From Quadrisphaera sp. RL12-1S (lineage in GTDB: Bacteria > Actinomycetota > Actinomycetes > Actinomycetales > Quadrisphaeraceae), in NCBI RefSeq assembly GCF_014270065.1, contig NZ_JACNME010000016.1, positions 1 through 64,000 of the forward strand: 64,000 nt of DNA, given 5' to 3'. A program made the translations under genes and the position numbers. Below the pieces are notes generated by a model. The model did not search any database, had not been told where the DNA came from, and worked only from the letters and a program-made list of their open reading frames with translations. The first letter of the stretch is position 1, and each line of letters opens with the position of its first letter. Positions 1 through 9,398 of this stretch are shown here, piece after piece.

Positions 1-1094
1 GGCGCGACCGGGCCGGCGGGGCCGGCGCCGAAGCCGCTGTGCGCCGGGCGGCCGGGAGCGCCGCCGGTGGGCACGGCCGGGGTGCGCGGCAGCGAGACCG
101 CCGCGGGGGCCGGCTCGGCGCGGCGCTCGTCGCGGCGGGCCTGCGGCACGCCGCCGTCGAAGCCGGCGGCGATGACGGTGACGCGCACCTCGTCGCCGAG
201 GGCGTCGTCGATGACGGCGCCGAAGATGATGTTGGCCTCGGGGTGCGCGGCCTCCTGGACCATGCGCGCGGCCTCGTTGATCTCGAACAGGCCGAGGTCG
301 GAGCCGCCCTGGATGGACAGCAGCACGCCGTGGGCGCCGTCGATGCTCGCCTCGAGCAGCGGCGAGGAGATCGCCAGCTCGGCGGCCTCGACCGCGCGGT
401 TGTCGCCGCGGGAGGAGCCGATGCCCATGAGCGCGGAGCCTGCGTTGCTCATGACCGACTTCACGTCGGCGAAGTCGAGGTTGATCAGGCCCGGGGTGGT
501 GATGAGGTCGGTGATGCCCTGCACACCGGACAGCAGCACCTGGTCCGCCGACTTGAAGGCGTCCAGCACGCTGACGCCGCGGTCGCTGATGGACAGCAGG
601 CGGTCGTTGGGGATGACGATGAGCGTGTCGACCTGGTCGCGCAGCTCGGCGATGCCCGACTCGGCACTGGTGGCGCGGCGGCGTCCCTCGAAGGTGAACG
701 GCCGGGTCACGACGCCGATGGTCAGCGCGCCCAGGGCACGCGCCATGCGGGCCACGACGGGCGCGCCGCCGGTGCCGGTGCCGCCGCCCTCGCCGGCGGT
801 GACGAAGACCATGTCGGCCCCGCGCAGGACCTCCTCGATCTCCTCGGCGTGGTCCTCGGCCGCCTTGCGCCCCACCTCGGGGTCGGCGCCGGCGCCCAGG
901 CCGCGCGTGAGCTCGCGGCCGACGTCGAGCTTGACGTCGGCGTCGCTCATCAGCAGCGCCTGCGCGTCGGTGTTGACGGCGATGAACTCGACCCCCTTGA
1001 GGCCGACCTCGATCATGCGGTTCACGGCGTTCACGCCGCCCCCGCCAACGCCCACCACCTTGATGACCGCCAAGTAGTTCTGCGGTGCCGCCAC
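1..1094 (-). CDS. ftsZ: Cell division protein FtsZ (3' end beyond window)
   Basis: Tubulin-like GTPase that polymerises into the Z-ring at midcell and recruits the divisome. The reading begins [20 protein letters not shown] and contains the tubulin signature GGGTGTG near residue 107, followed by NTDAQAL- and T7-loop-type segments of the family. About 364 residues are visible; the frame is open to the window edge, so the C-terminal tail that binds FtsA/SepF-type partners is not seen. The GTG start at 1094 is chosen because the conserved N-terminus begins there and a purine-rich AGGGGA stretch lies just upstream. It is the last dcw gene in the window, 462 bp after ftsQ, so it probably also has its own promoter. 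Confidence 0.97.
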   Translation of the reverse strand, partial: MAAPQNYLAVIKVVGVGGGGVNAVNRMIEVGLKGVEFIAVNTDAQALLMSDADVKLDVGRELTRGLGAGADPEVGRKAAEDHAEEIEEVLRGADMVFVTAGEGGGTGTGGAPVVARMARALGALTIGVVTRPFTFEGRRRATSAESGIAELRDQVDTLIVIPNDRLLSISDRGVSVLDAFKSADQVLLSGVQGITDLITTPGLINLDFADVKSVMSNAGSALMGIGSSRGDNRAVEAAELAISSPLLEASIDGAHGVLLSIQGGSDLGLFEINEAARMVQEAAHPEANIIFGAVIDDALGDEVRVTVIAAGFDGGVPQARRDERRAEPAPAAVSLPRTPAVPTGGAPGRPAHSGFGAGPAGPVA

Positions 1095-1556
1095 GGTCCC
1101 CTGCTCTCCCCGATCGCTTCGGGCCTGCCGACCCCGGATCTGCTGCTCCCGAGGCCCCCTCAGGCCCCGGTGAAGTCTCAACCTCACGTCGAGGTTGAAC
1201 GTTATGTCACAACGGTGTTGTTTGCAGGCTAGGGGCCGGACGCCGAAACTCACAACTCCCCACGCCGCCGCTGCTGAACAGCGGCTCTGCGGTCGCAGCG
1301 CTGCGCTCACGGGCGCTGACAGAGCGCTACGACGAGCACGACTCCTGCGGCGCCGGGCCGCCCGTTCGGGCGATCACGAGCGTAGAGCCGCCCCCTGGGA
1401 GTCCCTCACAGGGGGGCGCCGCCGGGCCCCTGAGAACCCACCTCCGCGAGTGCTCGCGGAACCTCGGGGAACTCGCGCCGGCTATCACGGGCACATCACG
1501 ACGACATCACGGCCGCTGCGCCCGCCGGCCCTCTGCCAGCGCCCGCGCGCCCGGCG
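1095..1556 (-). promoter_or_regulatory. ftsQ-ftsZ intergenic region with likely ftsZ promoter(s) and hairpins
   Basis: No gene is seen in these 462 bp. On the minus strand, hairpins lie at 1443-1460 (8-bp arms, 2-nt loop) and 1388-1418 (about 9-bp GC arms with one bulge); they could attenuate read-through from ftsQ. A perfect inverted repeat, CAACCTC-acgtc-GAGGTTG, occupies 1179-1197 just downstream of a TTGTGACATAACGT stretch (about 1206-1221), which looks like an actinobacterial promoter. Dedicated ftsZ promoters in this gap are usual in actinobacteria; the exact boxes here are inferred. Confidence 0.5.
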
Positions 1557-2561
1557 TCAGGGCGAGGTGGCGGGCGCCAGCGGCGCGCTCACGTCCACCC
1601 GGCGCACGCCGTCCCGGGGCAGCAGGAGAGCCGCCACCCGCGCCTTGAGCGCGTCGTCCCCGGGGCTGCCCCAGACCACCTCCTGGCCGTCGCGCAGCGC
1701 GAGCCGCACGTCGTCAGGACCGGAGGCGGTCACCGCTGAGACCTGCTCGCGCAGGGAGGCCGGCAGGGCCAGCGCCACCGCGGAGGCGGCGCGCACCGCG
1801 TCCGGACGGCTCGGGTCCACCTGCACCAGGGGGACGCCCTGCGGGGCGGCGTCCGCGGTGGTGATGGTCCGGCCGCCACCGTCGAGGAGGACGACGCCGG
1901 GGGCACCGCCCGGCGCCGGCACGGCCGCCACGGGCGTCTTCTCCACCACGGCCACCCGCAGCCGGTGGGCGGGGTCGCGGTGGACCTGCACGGAGGCCAC
2001 CCACGGCAGGCGCTCCACGCGGGCGGTGACCGCGCCGGTGTCCACCCGCAGCAGCGGCAGCCCCAGCTGGTCGGCGGCGGCCTGCTGCACCGCCGGGACG
2101 CCGGTGCGGTCGGCCCCGGTCACCTCGACGTCACGCAGCGCGGTGAGCGAGCTGAACAGCAGCGCCCAGGCGGCCAGTCCGAGGACGGCGACGACGAGCG
2201 CAGCCACGCCGACCGCGCGCCAGAGGAAGCGCCGGCGGGCGGCGGGGTCGCGCTCGACGGCCGGGGCGCCCCCGGGAGACCTGCCGGCGCGCCCGCCCCG
2301 CACAGGGGGCCGGGACGGCTCGCGGTCCGCCGGCGGGCGCGCCTCGGGCTCAGGGCGCGCCTCGGGCTCGGCGCGCACCCCGGACCGGGCCACCGGTCCG
2401 GTCGGCGCGCCGGCCGGCGCGGCCGCGGGACCGGTCTCCGGCAGCCGCACCTCCCGCTGCCGCCCGGTCCCGGGCTGGGCTCCCGGCTGGGGCGCGCCCT
2501 GCGGCCGCGGGGTCGCGGGGCGGCGCACCGGCGCCGGCGGTCGGCGGCCCGCGGGGCTCAC
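1557..2561 (-). CDS. ftsQ: Cell division protein FtsQ (DivIB)
   Basis: Bitopic divisome protein that scaffolds FtsL/FtsB outside the membrane. The 334-residue product has a long Pro/Arg/Glu-rich cytoplasmic tail with EARPEP repeats (about residues 1-105), one membrane segment (WRAVGVAALVVAVLGLAAWA), then a POTRA domain beginning LRDVEVTGADR and including RLPWVASVQVHRDP, followed by the FtsQ beta domain ending near VDVSAPL. The GTG start at 2561 overlaps the murC stop (GTGA); the frame stays open upstream, but that stretch is antisense-type translation inside murC. Usual actinobacterial FtsQ length is about 250-320, so the tail is on the long side. Confidence 0.93.
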   Translation of the reverse strand: MSPAGRRPPAPVRRPATPRPQGAPQPGAQPGTGRQREVRLPETGPAAAPAGAPTGPVARSGVRAEPEARPEPEARPPADREPSRPPVRGGRAGRSPGGAPAVERDPAARRRFLWRAVGVAALVVAVLGLAAWALLFSSLTALRDVEVTGADRTGVPAVQQAAADQLGLPLLRVDTGAVTARVERLPWVASVQVHRDPAHRLRVAVVEKTPVAAVPAPGGAPGVVLLDGGGRTITTADAAPQGVPLVQVDPSRPDAVRAASAVALALPASLREQVSAVTASGPDDVRLALRDGQEVVWGSPGDDALKARVAALLLPRDGVRRVDVSAPLAPATSP

Positions 2562-4054
2562 GCGGTGGTCCCCGAGGCGCGGAGGCCCTCGGCGCGCGCC
2601 TCGAGCAGCGCCAGCACCTCGGCCGCGACCGCCGTGACGTCGCCGGCGCCGATGGTCAGCACGAGGTCTCCCTGGTGCGCCCGCTCCACCAGCGCCGGCG
2701 CCACCGCGGCCCAGGTCGGCTCGAAGGCAGCCCGGGCGGGCGGGACCACGCGGTCGGCCACGAGGGCCCCGGTGATCCCCGGCTCCGGGTCCTCGCGGGC
2801 CGCGTAGACGTCCATGACCAGCACCTCGTCGGCGCCGGACAGCGCCTCGGCGAACTCGGCGGCGAAGTCCCGGGTGCGCGAGTACAGGTGCGGCTGGAAG
2901 GCCACCACGAGGCGCCCGCCGCCGGCCACCTGGCGCCCGGTGGCCACCGCGGCGGCCACCTTGGCGGGGTTGTGGGCGTAGTCGTCGTAGACGCGCACGC
3001 CGGCGGCCTCGCCGCGCGGCTCGAAGCGGCGGCGCGTCCCGGCGAAGGACTCCAGCCCGTCGCGCGCGGCAGCGGGCTCGGTGCCCAGCGCCACCGCGGC
3101 GGCCCAGGCCGCCGCGGCGTCGAGGGCGTTGTGCCAGCCGGGCACCGCCAGCTGCACGCGCCCGCTCCACCCGTCGGGGGCGTGCGGGCCGGCCGCCCCG
3201 GGGGCCGCGGCGAGGTCGAACGCGATCCGCCCGCCGGAGGCGTCGGCGCCGCTGACGCGCACGTCGGCCCCGGGCGCCCCGCCGAAGGTCACCACGCGCC
3301 GGCCGCGACCGGCGCCGTCGTCGTCCTGGGCCCGCACGGCGGCGGCGAGGGCGGCGGAGCCGGGGTCGTCGGCGCAGGCCACGAGCACCCCGCCGGGCTG
3401 CACGCGGTCGGCGAAGGCGGCGAAGGCGGCCTTCACGCCGGCGTAGTCGCCGTGGTGGTCGAGGTGGTCCGGCTGGACGTTGGTGACCACGGAGACCTCG
3501 GGGGCGTACACGAGGAAGCTGGAGTCGGACTCGTCGGCCTCGGCCACGAAGACGTCTCCGGAGCCGTGCCGGGCGTTGGTGCCGGCGCCCACCAGCTCAC
3601 CGCCCACCGCGAAGGACGGGTCGGCGCCGGCGTGGGCGAGCGTCGCGACGAGCATCGCGGTGGTGGTGGTCTTGCCGTTGGTGCCGGCCACGGCCACGCC
3701 GCGCAGGCCGGCCATGAGCGCGGCCAGGCCCTGGGAGCGGTGCAGCACGCGCACCCCCGCGGCGCGGGCGGCCACCAGCTCGGGGTTGTCCTCCCGGATG
3801 GCGGAGCCGGCCACCACGGTGTCGGCGCCCTCCAGCCGCGACGGGTCGAACCCGGCGGCCACACGCCCGCCGAGGGCCCGCAGCGCGTCCATGACCGGCA
3901 GGTCCTTCGCGTCGCTGCCGGAGACGGCCACGCCGCGCTCCAGCATGATCCGCGCGACCCCGGAGACGCCCACCCCGCCGACGCCGACGAAGTGCACCGC
4001 GCCGAGCTCGGCCAGCGGCGGCACCGGCGCGGCCAGGTCGAACCTGGCGCTCAC
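2558..4054 (-). CDS. murC: UDP-N-acetylmuramate--L-alanine ligase MurC
   Basis: Cytoplasmic ATP-dependent ligase that adds L-alanine to UDP-MurNAc, the first step of stem-peptide assembly. The 498-residue protein starts with a Rossmann nucleotide fold (HFVGVGGVGVSG), has the Mur-ligase P-loop GTNGKTTT, the central NVQPDHLDHHGDY segment, and the C-terminal domain with YDDYAHNP and the FQPHLYSRTRDF block typical of MurC. The GTG start overlaps the murG stop by 4 bp, and its own stop overlaps ftsQ, so translation is probably coupled along the operon. A short QDDDGAGRGRR linker near residue 240 is unusual low-complexity sequence. Confidence 0.97.
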   Translation of the reverse strand: MSARFDLAAPVPPLAELGAVHFVGVGGVGVSGVARIMLERGVAVSGSDAKDLPVMDALRALGGRVAAGFDPSRLEGADTVVAGSAIREDNPELVAARAAGVRVLHRSQGLAALMAGLRGVAVAGTNGKTTTTAMLVATLAHAGADPSFAVGGELVGAGTNARHGSGDVFVAEADESDSSFLVYAPEVSVVTNVQPDHLDHHGDYAGVKAAFAAFADRVQPGGVLVACADDPGSAALAAAVRAQDDDGAGRGRRVVTFGGAPGADVRVSGADASGGRIAFDLAAAPGAAGPHAPDGWSGRVQLAVPGWHNALDAAAAWAAAVALGTEPAAARDGLESFAGTRRRFEPRGEAAGVRVYDDYAHNPAKVAAAVATGRQVAGGGRLVVAFQPHLYSRTRDFAAEFAEALSGADEVLVMDVYAAREDPEPGITGALVADRVVPPARAAFEPTWAAVAPALVERAHQGDLVLTIGAGDVTAVAAEVLALLEARAEGLRASGTTA

Positions 4055-5265
4055 CGGGCCACCTCCACGGGCCGCCCGGCGGCGCGCTCCACGAGGTCGG
4101 CGAGGCGCTCGTCGCCGTCGCGAGCACCGGCCGCCGCCGACGACGACGCCGCGGCCGCCGCCATCGCCGCCAGGCGGTGGGCGCCGTCGGCGTCGGTGAG
4201 CAGGTCGCGCAGCGGGCCGCGGACCCAGTCCGCGGTGACGTCGGCGTCGTCCACGAGCAGCGCGGACCCGGCGGCCACCGCCCCGGCGGCGTTGAGGCGC
4301 TGCTCGCCGTTGCCCACGGGCAGCGGCACGTACACCGCGGGCAGCCCGACGGCCGTGGTCTCGCAGACGGTGCCGGCGCCGGCGCGGCAGAGCACGAGGT
4401 CCGCGGCGGCGTAGGCGAGGTCCATGCGGTCGGTGTACTCGAGCACCCGGTAGACAGCGCCGTCCGGCAGGCCAGAGGGCGCCACGGCCTTGCCGGCACC
4501 GGTGAGGTGCAGCACCTGCGGCGCCGGACCGCCGCCGGGCACCGCGGCCAGCAGCGCCGCCGCGCCCTCGACCACGGCCGTGTTGAGCCGCTGCGCGCCC
4601 AGCGACCCGCCGGTGACCAGCAGGGTGGGGGCGTCGGGGTGCAGGTCGAACGCGGCCCGCGCCTCCGCGCGGCGCACGGCCCTGTCGAGCCGGGTCACCT
4701 CGGTGCGCATGGGCAGGCCCGTCAGCTCGCCGGCCCCGCCCTGCCCGTGCAGGTCGGTGCCGGGGAACGTGGTGGCCACGTGGCGGGTGAGCCGGGCGCC
4801 GAGGCGGTTGGCCACCCCGGGGCGGAAGTTGGCCTCGTGCACCACCACGGGCACGCCCATCCGGCGCGCGGCCAGGTAGGCGGGCACGGCCACGTAGCCG
4901 CCGACGCCGACGACGACGTCCGCGCGCGGTGCGCCCACGGCGCGACCCGCCTCGACGACCGCGCGCTCGGCGGCCCGGACGGCGCCCAGCAGCCGGCCGG
5001 GCAGGCGCAGCAGCGCCGTCGACGGCTTGCGGGGCAGCGGCACGCGCGGCACCACGGCCAGCTCGTAGCCGCGGGCCGGCACGAGCCGCGCCTCCAGGCC
5101 CTCGTTGGTGCCGAGCACCAGCACGCCGGTGGCGGGGTCGCGGCGGCGCAGGCAGTCGGCCAGGGCCAGCAGCGGGGAGACGTGCCCGGTGGTGCCGCCG
5201 CCGGCCAGCAGCACCGCCAGGGGGCGGTCCGGGCTGGTCGGAGTGGCGGGCGCGCCGGCGGTCAT
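4051..5265 (-). CDS. murG: UDP-GlcNAc:lipid I transferase MurG
   Basis: Peripheral membrane glycosyltransferase (GT28) that adds GlcNAc to lipid I on the cytoplasmic face, producing lipid II. The 404-residue protein carries the N-terminal G-loop GGGTTGHVSP, the middle GVGGYVAVPAYLAAR segment, the second G-loop TGGSLGAQRLN and the nucleotide-sugar-binding CRAGAGTVCE motif. ATG at 5265 overlaps the ftsW stop (ATGA) and directly precedes the conserved N-terminus; the longer open frame upstream is noise. An Ala/Ser-rich run, AAAAASSSAAAGARDGDE, sits near the C-terminus. Confidence 0.97.
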   Translation of the reverse strand: MTAGAPATPTSPDRPLAVLLAGGGTTGHVSPLLALADCLRRRDPATGVLVLGTNEGLEARLVPARGYELAVVPRVPLPRKPSTALLRLPGRLLGAVRAAERAVVEAGRAVGAPRADVVVGVGGYVAVPAYLAARRMGVPVVVHEANFRPGVANRLGARLTRHVATTFPGTDLHGQGGAGELTGLPMRTEVTRLDRAVRRAEARAAFDLHPDAPTLLVTGGSLGAQRLNTAVVEGAAALLAAVPGGGPAPQVLHLTGAGKAVAPSGLPDGAVYRVLEYTDRMDLAYAAADLVLCRAGAGTVCETTAVGLPAVYVPLPVGNGEQRLNAAGAVAAGSALLVDDADVTADWVRGPLRDLLTDADGAHRLAAMAAAAASSSAAAGARDGDERLADLVERAAGRPVEVAR

Positions 5266-6647
5266 CGGCTGCCGCCCCGGGAGACCACGGCCAGGGAGCG
5301 GCGCACGAGGCCGGGGCGGGCGCTCAGCGCGGCCTGCGCCCCGGGGCTGTGCCGGGCGCACGAGAGCACCAGGCCGACGGCGGTGAGGGTGGCGAACAGG
5401 GCAGAGCCTCCGGCGGAGATGAGGGGCAGCGGCACGCCGAGCACCGGGGCCAGCCCGATGACGACGGCGATGTTGACGGCGGCCTGCCCGAGCACCCACA
5501 CCATGACGCCGGCCACGAGGACGGCGGCGAAGAGGTCCTTGCTGCGGCGCACGACGCGGGCGCTGCACCAGCCGAACACCACGAACAGCGCCAGGACGAC
5601 GAGGGTGCCGACCAGGCCCAGCTCCTCGCCGAGGATGGCGAAGATGAAGTCGTTGTGGGCCTCGGGCAGCCAGCTCCACTTCTGCCGGCTGGCGCCCAGG
5701 CCCAGCCCGGTCAGCCCGCCCGAGGCCAGGGCGTACAGGCCGCTGGTGGCCTGGTAGCCGACGCCCTGGCGGTCGGTGTTGCCGCCGAGGAAGGACTCGA
5801 TGCGCGCCATCCGGTTGCCGGTGCTGGCCGCCGCGGCGACCCCCAGCAGCCCGACCAGCGCGAGCAGCCCGAGGTGGCGCAGGGGCACCCCGGCCGCGAA
5901 GATCGTCCCCGCGACCACGAGCAGCATGACCATGGTGGTGCCGAGGTCACCGCCCGCCAGCACGAACCCGATGATCGGCAGCACGCCGAGCGCCAGCGGC
6001 AGGCCCCAGCGCAGCGGCTGGTGGAGCAGCTCGTGCTTGCTGGCCAGCACCACGGCGCACCACAGGACGAGGGCGATCTTGCCGAACTCCGACGGCTGGC
6101 CCTGCACACCCGGGGCGAGCTTGACCCAGTTGGTGTTGCCGCCGACGTTGACCCCCAGCGGGGTCAGCACGAGCGACTCCACGCCCACCGCCACGACCAC
6201 CACCACGGGCGCCACGCGGCGCCAGAACACCGGGGGCAGGCGGGCTGCCACGAACATGGCCACCAGACCGAGCACCGCGAACATCGACTGCGAGATCACG
6301 GCGGCGAACGGCGAGGCGCCCGCCTGGATCTCCTCGACGCTGGAGCTGGACAGCACCATGACCAGGCCGATGGCCACGAGCATGAGCACCGCGCCCTGCA
6401 GCACCCCGTAGGTGAGCAGCGGGGTGTCCCACCGGGCCAGGCGCCCGGGCAGCGGGCCGCCCAGCAGCGCGTCCCCCCAGGCCGCGGCGCGCTGGCGCCG
6501 CGTCAGCGCCGGGCGCCGGGGCGCCGGGCGCGGGGCGCGCCGGTCCGGAGCGGTGGTGCCGCGCGCGGAGGTGGTCGCCGAGGGAGCGACCCCGTCGCGC
6601 AGGTCGATGGTCGTGGGGCTCGCCGTGCTCGCGCCCGTCCTGGCCAC
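5262..6647 (-). CDS. ftsW: SEDS peptidoglycan glycosyltransferase FtsW
   Basis: Polytopic membrane polymerase that, with FtsI, makes septal peptidoglycan from lipid II. The 461-residue product has a basic cytoplasmic N-terminus of about 75 residues, then about ten hydrophobic segments starting GVLQGAVLMLVAIGLVMVLS. It shows SEDS-family blocks such as KLAPGVQGQPSEFGKIAL, GGLTGLGLGASRQKW, LPEAHNDFIFAILGEELGL and PLISAGGSALFA. The GTG start at 6647 lies 2 bp after the murD stop. Placement between murD and murG is the standard dcw order and separates it from the paralogue RodA. Confidence 0.95.
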   Translation of the reverse strand: MARTGASTASPTTIDLRDGVAPSATTSARGTTAPDRRAPRPAPRRPALTRRQRAAAWGDALLGGPLPGRLARWDTPLLTYGVLQGAVLMLVAIGLVMVLSSSSVEEIQAGASPFAAVISQSMFAVLGLVAMFVAARLPPVFWRRVAPVVVVVAVGVESLVLTPLGVNVGGNTNWVKLAPGVQGQPSEFGKIALVLWCAVVLASKHELLHQPLRWGLPLALGVLPIIGFVLAGGDLGTTMVMLLVVAGTIFAAGVPLRHLGLLALVGLLGVAAAASTGNRMARIESFLGGNTDRQGVGYQATSGLYALASGGLTGLGLGASRQKWSWLPEAHNDFIFAILGEELGLVGTLVVLALFVVFGWCSARVVRRSKDLFAAVLVAGVMVWVLGQAAVNIAVVIGLAPVLGVPLPLISAGGSALFATLTAVGLVLSCARHSPGAQAALSARPGLVRRSLAVVSRGGSR

Positions 6648-6649
6648 GG

Positions 6650-8302
6650 TCAGCCCTCGCCCTCGGTCGGGCTCTCGGTCGGGCCGTCGGACAGGTGCGC
6701 GCGCACGGCGGCCGCGAACGCGTCGCCGCGCTCGGCGTAGCTGCTGAACTGGTCCATCGAGGCGGAGGCGGGCGCCAGCAGCACCACGTCGCCGGGACGC
6801 GCCGCCGCAGCGGCGGCGCGGACGGCGGCCGGCATGACCCCGCCGGCCGCGGAGGCCGCGGCACCGTCCACCTCGACCACCGGCACCCCGGGCGCCCGGC
6901 GCGCCAGGGCGCCGCGCAGCGGCTCCCGGTCGGCGCCGATGAGCACCACGGCCCGCAGTCGGGAGGCCTGCGCCCCGACGAGGTCGTCGAACTGGGCGCC
7001 CTTGGCCAGGCCGCCGGCCACCCACACCACGCGGGTGCCGTCGTGGGCGTCGGACCCGGCCGCGGCCGCGGCGCCGGCCAGCGAGGCGGCGGCCGCGTGG
7101 GCGTTGGTGGCCTTGGAGTCGTCCACCCAGGCCACGCCCGCGGCGCGGGCCACCACCGCGATGCGGTGGGCACCGGGCTTGGTGGCCAGCAGCCCGTCGC
7201 GCACGGCCTGCTGGGAGACGCCGTGCGCGCGGGCCAGCGCCGCGGCGGCGAGGGCGTTGGCCACGACGTGCGGGGCGACCACGCCGCCGGAGGCGTCAGC
7301 GAGGTCGGCCAGGGTGCACAGCTCGGCGGCGCTGGTGGCGCGGTCGGCCACGTAGGCGCGGTCGGCGAGGACGTCGTCCACCACGCCCAGCATCGACAGG
7401 CCGGGCACGCCCAGGGTGAAGCCGATGGCTCGGCAGCCCTCCTGCACGTCGGCGTCCACGACGAGCTGCTCGGTGGTCGGCCAGTCCTGCGCGTCGGGCT
7501 GCTCGTCGGCGTTGTAGACGCAGGCGCGCTCGGTGTCGGTGTAGATGCGGCCCTTGTCGGCGGCGTAGGCGCCCATCGAGCCGTGCCAGTCGAGGTGGTC
7601 GGGCGCGAGGTTGAGGACGGCGGAGGCGCGCGGGGCCAGCGTGTGCGCGCCGTGGAGCTGGAAGCTGGACAGCTCCACCGCCAGCACGTCGGCGCCGGCC
7701 GGGTCGAGCACGGCCTCCACCAGCGGGGTGCCGATGTTGCCGGCCGTGGTGGCGCGCAGGCCGTGGGCCCGCAGGATGCTGGCGAGCATCGTCGTCGTCG
7801 TGGTCTTGCCGTTGGTGCCGGTCACGCACAGCCACGGGGCCGAGGAGGCCGGGCCCACGGGGGCGCCGGCGGGGCCGGCCGTGCCGCGCAGCCGCCAGGC
7901 CAGCTCGACCTCGCCCCAGACCGGGATGCCGGCACGGGCGGCCTGCGCGAGCAGCGGCGCCGACGGGCGCCAGCCCGGCGAGGCGATGACGAGGTCCGGC
8001 GGAGACCCGTCCACGGTGTGCAGCGCGTCGGAGGCCCCCGGGCCCAGCGCCACCTTCCCGCCGAGGACGTCGAGGAGCCTGGCGCGCTCGGCCTCGCCCG
8101 GGCCCTCGCGGGAGTCGACGGCGAGGACCTTCGCGCCGCGCTCGGCGAGGGCGTAGGCGGCGGCGGCGCCGGAGACGGCGAACCCGGCGACGACGACGCG
8201 CAGGCCCTCCCACTCGGCGGGGCCGCGCTCGGGGACGCGCGCCGACCCGGCCCGCCAGGCGAGCTCGGGGGGCAGCGGCGCGGGACTCGCCTCAGAGGGC
8301 AC
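6650..8302 (-). CDS. murD: UDP-MurNAc-L-Ala--D-glutamate ligase MurD
   Basis: Cytoplasmic Mur ligase adding D-glutamate as the second stem residue. At 550 residues it is longer than the usual 440-490, mainly through Ala/Gly-rich insertions and an extended N-terminus before the fold-defining [19 protein letters not shown]. The P-loop [12 protein letters not shown], the [12 protein letters not shown] segment and the C-terminal [11 protein letters not shown] motif identify it. The GTG start overlaps the end of mraY by 11 bp. The start could lie some codons downstream, since the first 30 residues are poorly constrained. Confidence 0.95.
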   Translation of the reverse strand: MPSEASPAPLPPELAWRAGSARVPERGPAEWEGLRVVVAGFAVSGAAAAYALAERGAKVLAVDSREGPGEAERARLLDVLGGKVALGPGASDALHTVDGSPPDLVIASPGWRPSAPLLAQAARAGIPVWGEVELAWRLRGTAGPAGAPVGPASSAPWLCVTGTNGKTTTTTMLASILRAHGLRATTAGNIGTPLVEAVLDPAGADVLAVELSSFQLHGAHTLAPRASAVLNLAPDHLDWHGSMGAYAADKGRIYTDTERACVYNADEQPDAQDWPTTEQLVVDADVQEGCRAIGFTLGVPGLSMLGVVDDVLADRAYVADRATSAAELCTLADLADASGGVVAPHVVANALAAAALARAHGVSQQAVRDGLLATKPGAHRIAVVARAAGVAWVDDSKATNAHAAAASLAGAAAAAGSDAHDGTRVVWVAGGLAKGAQFDDLVGAQASRLRAVVLIGADREPLRGALARRAPGVPVVEVDGAAASAAGGVMPAAVRAAAAAARPGDVVLLAPASASMDQFSSYAERGDAFAAAVRAHLSDGPTESPTEGEG

Positions 8303-9398
8303 TTCCGACCACCCACTCCCCGTAGAACAGGCCCAGCCCCAGGCCCACGAACAGCCCGGCGATGATCCAGAACCGGGTGACGATGGTGACCTCGGCCCAG
8401 CCGACCAGCTCGAAGTGGTGCTGCAGGGGCGCCATCCGGAACACCCGCTTGCGGGTGAGCTTGAACGACCCGACCTGGATCACCACGGACAGGGCGATGA
8501 TCACGAAGAGCCCGCCCAGCACCACGAGCAGCAGCTCGGTGCGGGTGGTGATGGCCAGCCCGGCCAGCGCGCCGCCGAGGGCGAGGGAGCCGGTGTCGCC
8601 CATGAAGATCTTGGCGGGCGAGGCGTTCCACCACAGGAACCCGATGCAGGCGGCCATGAGGGCGATGGCTACCACGGCGAGGTCGAGCGGGTCCCGCGTG
8701 TCGTAGCACGCAGCCACCGGCCCCTCGCGGGTGAGCAGCCGGGTGGAGTAGCAGCTCTGGTTGGACTGCCAGATGCCGATGAGCGTGAACGCCCCGGCCA
8801 CCGCGGCGGTGGCGCCGCTGGCCAGGCCGTCGAGGCCGTCGGTGAGGTTCACGCCGTTGCTGGTGGCGGCCACCATGAGCAGCGCCCAGACCACGAACAG
8901 CACCGCGCCCACCACGGTGCCGACGGCGGCGAAGTTGAACGCCGTGTCCCGGGTGAAGGAGACGAAGGTCGAGGCGGGGCGGAAGCCGTGCTCGTCGGGG
9001 AACTGCAGCGCGAGCACCGCGAAGACCAGGCCCACCAGCGTCTGCCCGATGAGCTTGGGCACGCTGCGCAGGCCCAGGCTGCGCTGCTTGGAGATCTTGA
9101 TGAAGTCGTCCAGGAAGCCCACCACGCCCAGGCCCACCATGAGCCCGAGCACCAGCAGGCCGGACACCGACGGCGCGGTCATGAAGACCAGGTGCGCCAC
9201 GCCGTAGCCGATGACGGTCGCCGCGATGATCACCGCGCCGCCCATGGTGGGCGTGCCGCGCTTGGTGTGGTGGGTGGTGGGCCCGTCGTCGCGGATGAAC
9301 TGCCCGTACCCGCGGTGCACGAGGAACCTGATGAACAGCGGCGTGCCGAACAGGGCCACCACCAGCGAGGAGAACCCCGCGACGAGGACGCCGATCAC
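8292..9398 (-). CDS. mraY: Phospho-MurNAc-pentapeptide transferase MraY
   Basis: Integral membrane enzyme that transfers phospho-MurNAc-pentapeptide to undecaprenyl phosphate, forming lipid I. The 368 residues contain about ten membrane segments and the family signatures KRGTPTMGG, the Asp-rich [20 protein letters not shown] and [12 protein letters not shown], plus [11 protein letters not shown] near the end. The length is normal. GTG at 9398 overlaps the murF stop (GTGA). Confidence 0.98.
   Translation of the reverse strand: MIGVLVAGFSSLVVALFGTPLFIRFLVHRGYGQFIRDDGPTTHHTKRGTPTMGGAVIIAATVIGYGVAHLVFMTAPSVSGLLVLGLMVGLGVVGFLDDFIKISKQRSLGLRSVPKLIGQTLVGLVFAVLALQFPDEHGFRPASTFVSFTRDTAFNFAAVGTVVGAVLFVVWALLMVAATSNGVNLTDGLDGLASGATAAVAGAFTLIGIWQSNQSCYSTRLLTREGPVAACYDTRDPLDLAVVAIALMAACIGFLWWNASPAKIFMGDTGSLALGGALAGLAITTRTELLLVVLGGLFVIIALSVVIQVGSFKLTRKRVFRMAPLQHHFELVGWAEVTIVTRFWIIAGLFVGLGLGLFYGEWVVGSAL

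Noticed and set aside
39-1232. Long plus-strand frames opposite ftsZ
   Set aside because: Products are His/Arg/Gly-rich antisense translations; ftsZ on the minus strand explains the DNA.
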